In this document: in pieces, positions 54,018 through 54,066 of the stretch
How the letters are laid out: the number at the start of each line of letters is the position of its first letter
Position numbering within the stretch: the first letter of the stretch is position 1
DNA from: an uncultured Prevotella sp.
GTDB taxonomy: Bacteria > Bacteroidota > Bacteroidia > Bacteroidales > Bacteroidaceae
Length of the DNA stretch: 54,066 nt
Assembly (NCBI GenBank): GCA_900540375.1
Contig: UQFS01000025.1
Coordinates: 1-54,066 of the forward strand
Direction: 5' to 3'
Notes under the pieces: generated by a model
The model's database searches: none
What the model saw: only the letters and a program-made list of their open reading frames with translations
What the model was told of the DNA's origin: nothing
Program-made: the position numbers and the translations under genes

Positions 54018-54066
54018 ATGAAAAAGTTAGGTTCAAACCATGATAAAGAGACGCCCCAAGAGGAGC
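54018..54066 (+). CDS. Start of a gene cut by the window edge
   Basis: The reading frame begins MKKLGSNHDKETPQEE and runs off the end. Good promoter spacing supports a real start, but 16 residues are too few to name a product. A mobile-element gene is possible because the intergenic part before it (53850-53958) has no other gene, but this is a guess. Confidence 0.4.
   Translation, partial: MKKLGSNHDKETPQEE

Overview
The window looks like chromosomal DNA from a member of the Bacteroidota, most likely the Prevotella/Segatella group or a close relative. The grounds are two SusC/SusD pairs, a SusC-linked GH28 and GH92 enzymes, an arginine cluster that ends in an N-succinylornithine-type carbamoyltransferase, and about ten promoters of the Bacteroidota form (TTG, 19-20 bases, then TAnnTTTG). 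No tool was run; all calls come from reading the sequence, and the species is not determined.

Layout. 1-4.1 kb: an exported M16 zinc peptidase and a Bax-inhibitor-1 family membrane protein. 4.1-5.9 kb: an operator-like palindrome cluster without a recognisable gene, then a DUF4143-type ATPase gene with a stop codon inside its Walker A motif. 5.9-18.7 kb: a glycan-use region on the minus strand. It holds a large histidine-phosphatase/GH92 mannosidase fusion, a degraded second GH92 gene, a SusD/SusC pair and a GH28 pectinase-like enzyme, plus a plus-strand GNAT gene and a 0.9 kb gene-free stretch with tandem repeats and a long inverted repeat. 18.8-24.9 kb: housekeeping genes (radC, a GT2 transferase, efp, rpmH, a PASTA-domain protein, an RluD-type pseudouridine synthase, ddl). 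25.0-29.1 kb: tRNA-Pro, tRNA-Phe, a response regulator cut short next to tRNA-Phe, a PAP2 phosphatase, murF and a PIN-domain toxin/antitoxin pair. 29.2-36.0 kb: folP, cdaA, pta-ackA, kdgK, lpxH and a SufT-like protein.

36.3-45.1 kb is a compact amino-acid cluster: argR, a GNAT acyltransferase, argG, argC, argD, proC, proB, proA and argF'. It combines most of the acylated-ornithine route to arginine with the complete glutamate-to-proline route; both routes start from glutamate. The GNAT is the natural candidate for the first acylation step. argB and a deacylase are absent from the window. 45.6-51.8 kb is a second SusC-SusD-lipoprotein operon without an enzyme, followed by a DUF6057-like membrane protein. 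At the right edge a promoter drives a partial reading frame.

The most unusual signals are not a new defence system. They are the phosphatase-mannosidase fusion, a change at the substrate-specificity position of ArgF', and a family of short AATGTTGAATGATGAAT-like repeats that sit over gene ends and encode the last residues of RluD and FolP. Several genes are broken (ATPase, second GH92, response regulator), so the region shows active decay.
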